Source: Blastomyces gilchristii SLH14081 (taxonomy: Eukaryota; Ascomycota; Eurotiomycetes; Onygenales; Ajellomycetaceae). Taken from it: DNA of 64,000 nucleotides. Positions within the stretch are counted from its first letter, which is position 1, and every line of letters starts with the position of its first letter. The stretch lies in NCBI RefSeq assembly GCF_000003855.2, contig NW_003101652.1, positions 170,307-234,306 on the forward strand, in the 5' to 3' direction. The notes under the pieces were generated by a model. That model was given only the letters and a program-made list of their open reading frames with translations, ran no database searches and was not told the DNA's origin. Shown here in pieces: positions 49,511-60,100 of the stretch. The translations under genes were made by a program, and so were the position numbers.

Positions 49511-50240
49511 ATATCTGATCAGAGATTGTATAAGCAGAGAGAGAATGATCATAGACCTGTGAAGCTGTAGAAGACACTGATAACACTGAGAGCTTTATAA
49601 GAACTATTAGCTAGAGTCTGTAAGAAATTACTTATAGAGAGACTTATAGCAAAGAGCAGAACTATACTGCTTAAAGTCAGAAGCTGGTCTGAGAAAGACA
49701 TGAAGTTAGCTACTAATCTGAAGATCAGATATAATAATGAGACTGAGAAGAGTGAAGACACTGTTATAAGCAGTGATATTTCTACTCTATCAGTTAATAA
49801 AAAGTGATCAGAGAAGTTGCAGAAATACTTACAAGAAGCTCAGTGATAATTAGATATTATTTACAAAGATATTGAAATTGAAAAAATTTTTATTCTTAAG
49901 AAGTTCTTGAATTAATATATGAATATTGTCAGAAACACTCTCTCTCTGTCATTTAAGTGAAAACACTTTGTGAATGAATGAGAATACTCACAGTTTATAA
50001 GAATAAGAGCTGTTATAGAAAAAGAGAAAAGAAGATAAAGTTTTATAGATAGATCTGAAATATTTATACTACTTTAGAGAGATTTATTTACACTGTGAAT
50101 GATCTCACAGAACAGTCAGATCACTCTAGTAAATAAAGAGTAATTATAAATTACAGATCTGAATCTTTCTATATAATTATAAAGAGTGATTGCAGATCAT
50201 AGATATCTTAATTCTATAATTTTACAGAGTTAATAAAAGA
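49511..50240 (+). pseudogene. Post-chromodomain coding region of family A (copy P2), unknown function
   Basis: This frame is homologous to M1 15830-15100. The start codon is ATA. The reading continues through ELLARVCKKLLIERLIAKSR, then EKSEDTVISSDISTLSVNKK, then KKFLN and KWKHFVNE, interrupted only by TGA/TAG/TAA at Trp/Gln-like positions. Amino-acid replacements against M1 are mild and the frame holds across copies, which favours a real former protein over chance. I recognise no domain. Antisense open frames of 60-70 codons over the same place (49549-49761, 15580-15792, 12182-12364) are its shadows. Confidence 0.5.
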
Positions 50241-50676
50241 ATGAAAAATTTCTCACAACTCTACAGTGTTAAAGAATAATAATTCATAAGAATGAGTAAA
50301 AGATTAACTTATAAATACTTCTCTTTAATAAGAGTAATCTTATAGAGAGTGATTCATCTGTGAGATGAATCTATGTAATAATTATATAAGAATCTCATAA
50401 AAATGATTGAGAGTCAACTGAAACTCTTCTGTATGAAAGATATGAGATGAATCTGTGTGATAGTCAGAGAAGAATCTGTAGACTATAAAGAATCTCACAG
50501 AATAAGAAACTGAGTGACAGACTCTTTTTTCTTTATAATAATAAGGGATTTTTCCTCACTGAGGTTTTTTTATAGATATAAAGAATTTTTAATGAGTATC
50601 ACTGCAGTGCTGAGCTGATTCTATAAAGTCACTCAGTGAAAGACTTCACAGACAAAGTCTTAGAGAGAGAAGAGTA

Positions 50677-50934
50677 TGTAAGAAATTCTGCTTCTTACAG
50701 ATTCTTTACTTCTATTTCTATCTTTTATATAATTAATAGAGTTAGCAGCTCTTGACTATATACAACTATATAGACTGAAGTTCATGAATACAATTTATAA
50801 CTCAGCTTGAATGCTATTATACATTTAATCTCTATATTTTATCTTCCTACTGTGAATACTTTTAGTAGTTAACAGTACATATCATGCCAAGCTGCAAACA
50901 TCCGAATAATCGCCTGCGAGCACTTATTCTTACA
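50677..50934 (+). repeat. Family A LTR, 3' LTR of P2
   Basis: 258 bp, beginning TGTAAGAAATTCTGC and ending TTCTTACA. Its last 50 bp keep CCGAATAATCGCCTGCGAG. It is followed by the ATATA duplication. Confidence 0.92.
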
Positions 50935-50939
50935 ATATA

Positions 50940-53900
50940 ATTAATATATATACACAGCTGTGAATACAGTCTGAGAATGAATAGAAAACTGTCTTTAGAA
51001 CTATACTGAGATTATTTAAATATCTAGTAATGTCTTTTGATTTGACTAATACTCTCACAGTATTTCAGTCTTTTATTAATAAAACACTTTATATATATCT
51101 GAATATCTTTATAATAATATATCTAAATGATGTGATAATATACTTTATGAAGAAGAAAGAACATACTAAGTATGTATAAAGTATATTAAAGATCTTAGAT
51201 GAGACAGAACTGTATATTAAGCTTATAAAGTATAACTTTAGTACTTATCAAATTAATTTTCTAGAATATATAATTATCACAGATAATATTCAGATGAAAT
51301 CTTTATAAGTTAAGACTATTCTATTATAATCAGAGTTAACTAGTATTCATAAGATTCATATCTTTCTAGACTTTGTAAATTTCTATAGACAGTTTATCTT
51401 TGTATTCATAAGAATCTTCTTAACTCTTACAGACATGCTGAAGAGTAAAAATAAGAAGAAATCATTCTATAAATAAAGAATGAAAAGATTATTGAGAAGA
51501 GAGAACTATAAGAACTTTCTTACTTTAGAAACTCACAGAGTCTTTATAAGATTAAAACAGATATTTATAGATATAGTGATACTATTTCACTTTAATCTCT
51601 TACTTTTAATCAGATTGAAGATAGATATCTTCTTCTTTATAATTTCAGAAATAGTCTTATAACTACAGTTAAATGAGAACTGAGTTTCAGTGACTTTTTT
51701 CTTATAGAAGATGCAATCTATGAAGATTAACTATAATATTTATAATCAGAAGTTTCTTATAATAATGAAATTCTTTTATCACTGATATCACTACTTTAAG
51801 AATCTTATAACAGTGATTACTGTTAGAACTGATTATAACAGCTTATAATAGTTTACTTTAATTAAGAAACTCTCACAGTAGTAAATTCACTGAGTTCAGA
51901 GACTAAATAAGTTCTGATTTAAGATAGAGTATATTAAGAAAACTAAGAACTCAGTAGACAGATTCTCTCACAGATCTGACTATATTAAGAAGATCAGAAT
52001 GACAGATATAGAGAGACTAGAGAAGATAGAAAAGCTTTACAGAATGCTCAGACTGAGTGTTATAAAGAGATTAACTGAAGAGTCTCTTAATTCTCTATAA
52101 GAGAAGAAAGAGAAGAGAGAGAAGAAGTCTGTATAACTACTCTCTATATCACTGAGAGTCAACACTCTGAGAATCTTTATAAGAATTCTTGAAGAGAGTA
52201 TCTATAATCTGAAGAATTTGCAGACTTTGAGAAGCACTGTAGAAGATCTGATATAAGAGAAAACAAAGTATAAGTCTTTATAAGATCTTCTATTCAGATT
52301 ATCTGAACTACAACTGAAGAATAAATATACTCAGTATATTTAAAAACTGCTCACAGTGGAGATTAATTCTGCAGAAATAAAGAATTAAAGAGACTTAAAT
52401 AATCTCTTATAAAAAGAGAGCCGAATTTATATATCTATAAATGAGTTTTTATAAGTAGAACTTATTAAAAGATATTATAACTCTTCTCTAATAGATTATT
52501 TTATAGATACTAGAATTTATAAGTTACTTATAAGAAAATACTTCTGATTAAAAATATAAGAATTTATAAAGAAGATAGTAAATTCTTATACTATTTATCA
52601 GAGTTTGTGAGTAGTGTGATTCAGACTATATAAAGAACTTACTTCTCTATCTATCTCATAGAAATCTTGAAAACAGCTAGAAATAAATATTCTCATAAGT
52701 CTCTCTGAAAGTAAGAATATATATAATACCTGTTTTAACAGTGTGCTGATGATAGTAAATTACTTTATTAAAATGATATACTTTATAAGAACTTATAAGA
52801 ACTTAAAGTCAAAGAATTTAACTTATATCTTTATTTATAATATAATTCAGTTGTATAAATTGTCTGTGAATATTATCTCAGACAGAGAATTAATTTTTAT
52901 AAGAGAGTTCTGATCTGATCTGATAACTATACTGAAGATCTTATAAGATCTAAGCACAGCTTTTCATTAATAGACAGATAGTCAGATAGAATATCTAATA
53001 AGTATATTAAAACAGTATCTGTAATTAGACTGACCGTGTGACCGTGTCTGAGACCAGAATCAGAATACTTGATAGTCTTATTATCAATTCAACTGATTCT
53101 ATTACACTGTTTTAACATTAGATAGTAGTCTCATACTGTTTCAGTGAGACTTACTGTCTACTCTTGTCACATTTTTCAAATAAGACCATGATTTCCACTT
53201 CTCAATTTAAATTACTTTTATTGCTTTAAATGACTTTAAATCTCATTTGAGTGTTACCAAAAAGTGTTACTTTTTAAAAAATTAAAAATAGTCTAAAAAA
53301 AACCTTAAAATGTCTAAAAATAGTAACTTTATGCCAAGAATAGAACTAAATGAGATCAAATAAGATCACTTTCTTATTTTTTCTAAGTCATGATCTCATT
53401 TTGAGATCTGATATATAGTCACTTTACATGTTTTTTTAATGATTAGTCTCAGCGGGATTCACGCTAAGAAATGTATGAAACCAGATCAAATGAAATCAAA
53501 CGTGAAATTCATGATTCCGGCGGCCAGTCTATCTGTAATACTTTATTAATTATAATCAGAATAACTGAGTGTATTAATTATCACTTATAGAGTTTATATA
53601 TAATAACTTAAAACATCTCAGTATAGATAAAACCCTCTTTAAGATACTTACTTAGACTCACTTATAAATAATCTTAATGAACTTATAAGAGTATACTATA
53701 GAGTGTAATAATATCTGTGAACAGACTGAGAGAATTCAGAATATTCAGAAGAAAGTCTGTTAATTCTTGAGAAAGACTTAAAAGTATCAGAAGAGATATT
53801 ATAAATTTAAGTATATTATAAAAAGTTTTAAGAAAGATGATAGAGTCTAACTAAGTCTAGAAAATATTACTGTATAGAGATCTAGTAAGAAGTTAAATCT

Positions 53901-54410
53901 CTTATAAATAAAGTTTTATAAGATTATGAAAAAAGTTAGCTTATAGTTCTATAGATTGAAACTGTTATCTGAGTTATAGATATATAATATTTTTTATATC
54001 TCTTTACTTCATAAATATAAGAAATTCTCAGAAGAGAATTCTATAACTTATCACTCTGTTTATAAAGTATTAGAGAGTGAAAGAGAATATCAGATTAAAG
54101 AGATTATTAACTCAGAGAAGTGAGATTATAAGCTCTGATTTAAGATTCAGTGATAAGAATATTCTAATAAGATAAATAAGTTCACTTAAAAATTATCTAA
54201 GTAGATAAAATATCTGCAGAAGCTGAGATATAACTTTTATACTATAAATTCTAATAAGTCAGAATAATACAGTCTTCATTAAGAATCTAATTATAATAAA
54301 GATATTAACACTGTCATTTATAAACTTTAATCTATAAGATAATAAGTTTCTACTGAAATGAACAGTCTACAGTATATACAAAGAAAAGAAGAAATTATAT
54401 TCTTATTAAA
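50940..54410 (+). pseudogene. P1 pol continued: RT, RNase H, integrase, chromodomain (decayed)
   Basis: This resumes exactly where P1 stopped at 37970. The RT box reads YLND at 51120-51131 (first Asp lost). An open 60-codon frame at 51480-51662 covers the RT/RNase H connection. Integrase is split by the TIR element at 53026. The chromodomain equivalent lies near 54090-54210. Confidence 0.75.
53026..53531. mobile_element. 506-bp non-autonomous TIR element with 8-bp target duplication
   Basis: It is inserted in the integrase region of P1; M1, M2 and P2 lack it, which fixes both ends. The termini are TAGACTGACCG and, at the right end, CGGCCAGTCTA, an 11-bp inverted repeat with one mismatch. The flanking duplication is TCTGTAAT (53018-53025, 53532-53539). 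An 8-bp duplication and short TIRs fit hAT-type MITEs, though the terminal bases are not the standard hAT form. No transposase frame is present. It keeps some CpGs near both ends. A second, truncated copy is 33957-34299. Confidence 0.85.
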
Positions 54411-54419
54411 GTTAAAAAA

Positions 54420-56198
54420 TAAAGAAAATAGAAACAGAGCTGTAAACACAATTTAGAGATTAATAAAGAAAAAATAAAGAAAAGTTATATTTATATTCTT
54501 AATATCTGTAACACTCAATCTCTCTATGACTATTAATTTTTCTCTTTAAAGAAACAGAGAGTATTATATCTGCAGTACAGATAATTATTATATTTAATAT
54601 AAAAACTATCAGAAATACACAGACTTCAGAGTAGTTAAATATCAGAATATATATAATTACAGCAGAGTCTTAAGAGCTAATCATCTATATATATAATCAG
54701 ATATTTTTTATAAAGCTGTATCTACTTTCTCAGTTATACTGAAGTATTCAGTCTGAAAATAATTAAGATATGAAGAGAAAGCTTTATCTATTCAGATTAA
54801 CTTCTATTACAAATTCATAGTATTCACATTATCTTAATTATCTGAATTTTACAGATACTCAGAGACTCATCTCTCATTGATAATAAGATTATGAAAATAT
54901 ATCACAGTGTGAGAACTGTTGATAGAAAATCTAGACATATTTACATATATCTGATCAGAGATTGTATAAGTAGAAAGAAGATAATTATAGATCTGCAAAG
55001 CTGTAGAAGACACTGATAACATTGAGAGCTTTATAAAAACTATTAGTTAAAGTCTATAAGAAATTACTTATAGAGAGACTTATAATAAAGAGTAGAACTA
55101 CACTGCTTAGAGTTAGAGACTGATTTAAAAGAGATATGAAATTAACTACTGATCTGAAGATCAGATACAGTGACAGAGCTGAAAGAAGTAAAGATATTAT
55201 TATAAGTGATAATATCTCTGCTTTATCAGCTGATAAAAAGTGATTAAAAGAGTTGCAAAGACACTTATAAAAAGCTTAACAGTAGTCAGATATTATTTAT
55301 AAAGATATTAAAATTAAAAAAAAATTTATTCTTAAGAAGTTCTTGAATTAATATATAAATATTATTAGAAATACTCTCTCTTTATTATCTGAGTGAAAAT
55401 ACTTCACAGATGAATAAGAATACTCACAGTTTATAGAAATAAAAGCTGTTATAGAAAAAGAGAAAAAAAGATAAGATTTTATAGATAGATCTAAGATATT
55501 TATACTACTTTAAAGAGATTTATTTATACTGTGAGTAATCTTATAAAATAGTCAGATTACTCTAATAAATAAAGAGTGATTATAAATTACAGATTTAAAT
55601 CTTTCTATATAATTATAAAGAGTGATTACAGACTATGAATATCTTAATTCTATAATTCTATAGAGTTGATAAAAGAATGAAAAATTCCTCATAATTCTAT
55701 AGTATTAAAGAATGATAATTCATGAGAATAAGTAAAAGATTAACTTATAAATACTTCTCTTTAATAGAGATAATCTCATAGAAAGTAATTCATCTGTAAA
55801 ATGAATTTATATAATAATTATATAAGAATCTTACAGAAAAATAATTGAAGATTAACTGAAACTCTTCAGATTGAAAGATATGAGATAAATCTGTGTAATA
55901 ATTATACAAGAATCTTATAGAAATAATTAAGAGTCAATCAGAACTCTTCTATATAAAAGATATTAGATAAATCTGTATAATAGTTAGAGAAAGATTTATA
56001 GATTATAAAAAATCTCATAGAATAAGAAACTAAGTAACAGACTCTTTTCTCTTTATAGTAATAAGAGATTTTTTCTTACTAAGGTTTTTTTTATAAATAT
56101 AAAGAGTTTTTAGTGAGTATCACTGCAGTGCTGAGTCTGATTCTATGAAATTACTCAGTGAAAGACTTCATAAATGAAGTCTTAGAGAGAAGAGAGTA
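54420..56198 (+). pseudogene. P1 post-chromodomain region (decayed)
   Basis: Collinear with P2 48985-50676, including the counterpart of the extra coding frame from about 54950 to 55670. It is more heavily mutated than in P2 or M1. It ends at the purine tract (CTTAGAGAGAAGAGAGTA) before the 3' LTR. Confidence 0.6.
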
Positions 56199-56457
56199 TA
56201 TAAGAAATTTCACTTCTTACAGATTCTTTATCTCTATTTCTATCTCTTGTATAATTAATAGAGTTAGCAGCCCTTGACTACACACAACTATATAGACTGG
56301 AGTTCATGAATACTATTCATAACTCAGCTTGAATGCTATTTATATATTTAATCTCTATATTTTATCTTTCTATTATAAATACTTCTAGTAGTTAACAGTA
56401 CATATCACGCCAAGCTGCAAACACCCGAATAATCGCCTGCGAGCACTTATTCTTACA
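56199..56457 (+). repeat. Family A LTR, 3' LTR of P1
   Basis: 259 bp, beginning TATAAGAAATTTC (originally TGTAAGAAATCCC) and ending TTCTTACA; one extra base in a TATTTATATA run explains the length. The last 60 bp keep CACGCC and ATCGCCTGCGAG. Confidence 0.9.
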
Positions 56458-56784
56458 TGCGGCTGCTTATTACAGTGACGGATTATTATTATATTCATTA
56501 CCCGATTACCCGGCATACAAGAGGTTTTCAATTAGATGAATACAATATTTACAAGGCCTATGCCACAGCAGCGCCGAATCGTGGCATCTATGCCTATATT
56601 ATAGGAAGGCCGTGCGTACTAAATATTTCATGCGACTTGGCGCTGCAGGATCCCTCTAGTTAGACTGACTCCTTATATGTAAATAATTAGTGAAACCGCT
56701 AGGGCTCCTTGCTCCTTACATTCGTAAGCGTATTCGGAAGCGGCCGCATTATTATCCGGCGGCCGGACGTTCTTCCGAACCACA
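56458..56784 (-). repeat. Under-mutated segment containing a family B-type LTR start (reverse orientation)
   Basis: Read on the minus strand from 56784 it begins TGTGGTTCGGAAGAACGT, continues with CCGGATAATAATGCGGCCGC and CTTCCGAA, and has ATATAAGG 106 bp in (56678-56671). This matches 5757-5875 in order and spacing. Similarity fades after about 56660. P1 inserted at its far side. It may be a solo or truncated LTR. A 68-codon frame at 56457-56663 has no recognisable domain. Confidence 0.5.
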
Positions 56785-57125
56785 CTCTCTCTTTTATTTT
56801 CTCTTCTGTGAACCTTTCAGTAGAAGACACTCTCAATCTTATATGTAAATCTCATTTTCTAGTTATATAGCTGCTCTGCTAGATTGCAAACATTTACTCA
56901 GGCAGAGCAGCAGTGAAGAGGAGTGTCAGATTGCCTCTCTGTGAGCTGACTGCTTCTGCCTCATAATACAACCAACTACTCTAAGAACATCAATCCATCA
57001 TCAACTCTATTTTTAACTTAATTGATAGAATAACTGTAATTATTTTTAATAATTATTTCATCTCTCAGTTTTACAGATTTTTTTCAGTTTTTTATTAATT
57101 ATCTATATCATTATTCAATTTATTT
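56785..57125. other. AT-rich spacer downstream of IML1
   Basis: 341 bp between the family B-type repeat and the IML1 stop codon. No coding frame. It probably holds the IML1 3' UTR and polyadenylation signals, since transcription enters it from the right. It contains one clear hairpin (56870-56911). Confidence 0.6.
56870..56911. terminator. Hairpin in the IML1 3' flank
   Basis: GCTGCTCTGC (56870-56879) pairs perfectly with GCAGAGCAGC (56902-56911) around a 22-nt loop, about 215 bp past the IML1 stop. It could be part of the 3' UTR or the relic of a small TIR element. A role in transcription ending is only a guess. Confidence 0.35.
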
Positions 57126-60100
57126 TCAGATCTGCATCCTGTTATCAATCGACACCGCACCTGTCTCTTGAACTTCCATAATTGGTGGTGAAGGAACGTG
57201 CCGCGCAACAAGGCTGGCCGGCAGTTCTAAGGTCGGAATGGACGAATCCATCGTAGATGGTGCACTCGGGGTAACCTTGGATGAAGTAGGTTTTGCGTGA
57301 ACCGCTGCGTCCTTGTAGAATTTCTGCAGCCGCTCGACATCATTACAGAAGGCTCTAATCTCTGCTCCGATCTCCCTAGTAATTCGATAGGAAGAGGGAA
57401 GTTCAGACTGGGGAACAGGCCCGGATGAGGTGTCAAGTGATGCGCGGACTGCAGGCGATAAATGCGGCGAGCCACCACGGTCCAAGGCATCATATGTTGC
57501 AGCACGGGGGCGGTAGAACTCACTTCTGTCGAAACGCCCAGGTTCCTTGGCGACAGGTCCTCGAGCGCTGTAGAGTCGGTTCGCGAGCAGAAGGAAGCAG
57601 CCGTCATTTGTAATCTGAGCGAGGACGGCACCGGTTCGGTGGACATACTGGGGGAGGTGATAGTCCAGTCGACCCCAGGAATATGACACGTTTACATCCG
57701 GAGGGAAAGAGTGTATAGCTTCAAAGTCAAGGACGAAGTCAAACTTTTTCAGGATTGCCTTGTGATAGAAGTGGCGGTCGGCTATGCCTTGAGATCCGAA
57801 TAAGGTGGAGCTATAAACGTTGGGCGATGGGCTGTCTGGGGGTTCAATTGCTAGCTTGACTGGGTATGGGCGCCGGAAAACTTGGGTTTCGACGATGGAA
57901 GAAGCCTCAGATATCGGTAATTCAACTAGTTTGAGACCGAACTTTTCCGCGGTTGCAGCCCACGATACAATTGCATCTTCCACAAGCTTGGGCGTTGCGT
58001 TCATCCAACTGAGTTCGATGTGGAAGCAATTGTCGGGATTGTGAAGCCGGTCATAGTGAAGCTCAATTGTTTCAGGGCGGGTTGAACGCTTACGAGTGTC
58101 GACGTCAATCTTCATAGACTTTGACAGGCACACTGAGGCTTTTGTTCTCGGAGATTTCCCCTGGGTAGGCGTGTTGGCCCTACTGTCAGTCTCTCCCGCC
58201 CCGTTATCTGCTTTGTCCTGGGCAGTCTGAGCTACACCCTCTCCCATGGGAGTGTTAGGAACCGATTTTCGAGCCTGGAACCAACCGCTTCGAGATTCTG
58301 GCCGAGCTATGCGATATTCATCGGTGATCTGGTAAAAATAATTGCCGTCTCTGAAATTATGCCTTCGCTGGACGTGACAAATAAGCCCATGCTTCATCAA
58401 CTCATTTCCAAACTCAACTGCCTCCTCGCGAGTATCGATATCGCGGAAATTTTGCAGCATCCAAGTAGTAAGCTCTAATCCAACAAAGCAGTTATAATGA
58501 AGACGCCAATGCCATCTTCTATCCATCATCCTCACCCCCTTCTCGCCCTGTATAGCCTGCGCCAAGACAGCAAGACTAATGTTGGATCGTTGAAGTAATT
58601 CGGATTCTGGTAGCAATTGTAGAGAAGGACTATCAAGATGTGGATCATCAAGCAACAGTCTATCAAGTTCAGCAGCAACAACCTCAGACGGATTGCTAGT
58701 TTGATATATAATATTCAATGGGTTTTGGTCCTTTTTGTAAGTCGGTGCCTGCAGTCGTTTTTCCTCTGGCGGAACATACCGATACTTTTGCCATATTTGA
58801 GTGAGTTGAGTGATGCCAAGAAGATGAATTTCCTCTTCATTATCCTCTTTATATGACTGCATTGGGCGTCTTGCGTTTGCGGGTATCTGAACGGGTATCA
58901 GAACGAAACGCGTGCGCCAGAAACGAAGTTGTTCCGCGCAATTGGTTAAGTGGTCCCGATAGCCTGCCAGAAAAGCGTCCGCATAATTCCAGTTGTAATC
59001 TTCTCGAGGTAATTGCAAATTTATAGTATTTTTGCAATAGTTTGCACTCAATATTGTTTTAACGACAGGAGTGTAATTGAATGCAAAAGCCTTTGCGTTA
59101 GAAAGGAAATCGGTCACCGTTTTACGTGTGAATTTTGTAACTTCTATCTCCCCTCCGGCAACACAAACCAACTTGTGGATGATGTTGCCCATAGACATAA
59201 AAATGGTCGTCCCATCTTTGGATAATGAGCGGGTGTTGAATATATTTAGCGATCCTAGTGAATGCTGGCCTGATGCTTCGTTAACTAACTTCCCAACGTC
59301 GATCTGGAAACCATGGGCAAGGCGCAATGCCACCATTTCACGTAGAAGTGCCTCTCGGGTTCTAGGCGTTTCTGCGAAATCGGACTCGTCATTTTGGTAG
59401 ACTCTGTACGGGGTCTGAAAATACTGAGAAGCGAGTTCTTCGCTTGTGGGAAATTCCTCTGTTGTCAGTGGAAGAATTGCCGGCGACTTTAGGCTCTTCC
59501 ACTTTACAGACGCCGTGCTTGGCATCCGCGGATAGACATGCTGCCAGCGACCGAACCAACTGGATCGCGTGGGTCCACGTTTAGGTGGTTTGCACGGGTT
59601 AACAGGTAAAATCCATGGAGACAGCGCCTTCGTTGGAGATAAAGCAATAGGTGCTTCATCTTGGCTCGCATTATGAGTTAAACCAAACCTGGGACCCGTA
59701 CGGGTCATTGGGAATGGCCCATGGATTTCTTCATTCGGTCCTCGATCGAAAGGCACTTCTGTTGAGGTAGTTGAAAATGAGCCATCAACTTCATTGGGGC
59801 CCATATTATGCTCGTCCATCGTTTTTTTATTCGCGATTCGGATTGAAATGGGTTTTGAAGGAGTAGTATTTGCGTTCTCTGTAGAAGGCGTAACATTTAC
59901 CAGAGGGAGCTCTGCGGTGTTGAAGGTAGGGCTGGAAACGCTATCTGATATAGGCGAATTGATGATGGCGTTTGAGGGTTGTTCTGCAGCACTAAGCAGT
60001 TTCTTACTTGTCGTTGACAGGCCCTTGGCATGTTCGTTATTAATTTCCGTACTTGCAATTGCTCGGGGTGGAGTTGGGCCTAGCCCGCGTAAAGCAAAGC

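Larger units (their letters stand above)
37976..50934 (+). mobile_element. Family A chromovirus P2, nested in P1
   Basis: LTRs are 37976-38233 and 50677-50934, both 258 bp. The flanking duplication ATATA is perfect. It is interrupted within gag by R3 (39078-44749, duplication ACTCT at 39073-39077 and 44750-44754). A purine tract at 50662-50676 (TAGAGAGAGAAGAGTA region) precedes the 3' LTR, as needed for plus-strand priming. Excluding R3 and its duplication it is about 7.28 kb. Confidence 0.92.
35638..56457 (+). mobile_element. Family A chromovirus P1, outermost element of a three-level nest
   Basis: The 5' LTR is 35638-35895 and the 3' LTR 56199-56457. The internal region is interrupted by P2 (37976-50934, duplication ATATA at 37971-37975 and 50935-50939) and by the TIR element (53026-53531). 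The target duplication of P1 is TGCAG (35633-35637) against TGCGG (56458-56462), which differ by one CpG-type G-to-A, so P1 inserted before that mutation. Without inserts it is about 7.3 kb, like M1. P1 is the most heavily mutated copy, in keeping with being the oldest layer. Confidence 0.92.

Noticed and set aside
53026..53531. A 9-bp duplication (ATCTGTAAT), which would suggest a Mutator-like element.
   Set aside because: With 9 bp the element ends become asymmetric (TAGACTG against CAGTCT). The 8-bp reading gives symmetric TAGACTG...CAGTCTA ends.
1..56457. In-frame TGA at many conserved Trp positions, suggesting a code where TGA means Trp (for example mitochondrial DNA).
   Set aside because: Sister copies (L3 against L2) show TGG at the same sites, and IML1 in the same window uses TGG for Trp. 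The pattern is GG-to-GA mutation. Gag/pol and LINE genes also rule out a mitochondrial origin.
10950..56457. The repeated 258-bp sequences as a CRISPR-like or satellite array.
   Set aside because: They have TG...CA termini, pair up around gag-pol, adjoin a purine tract and carry 5-bp target duplications, so they are LTRs.
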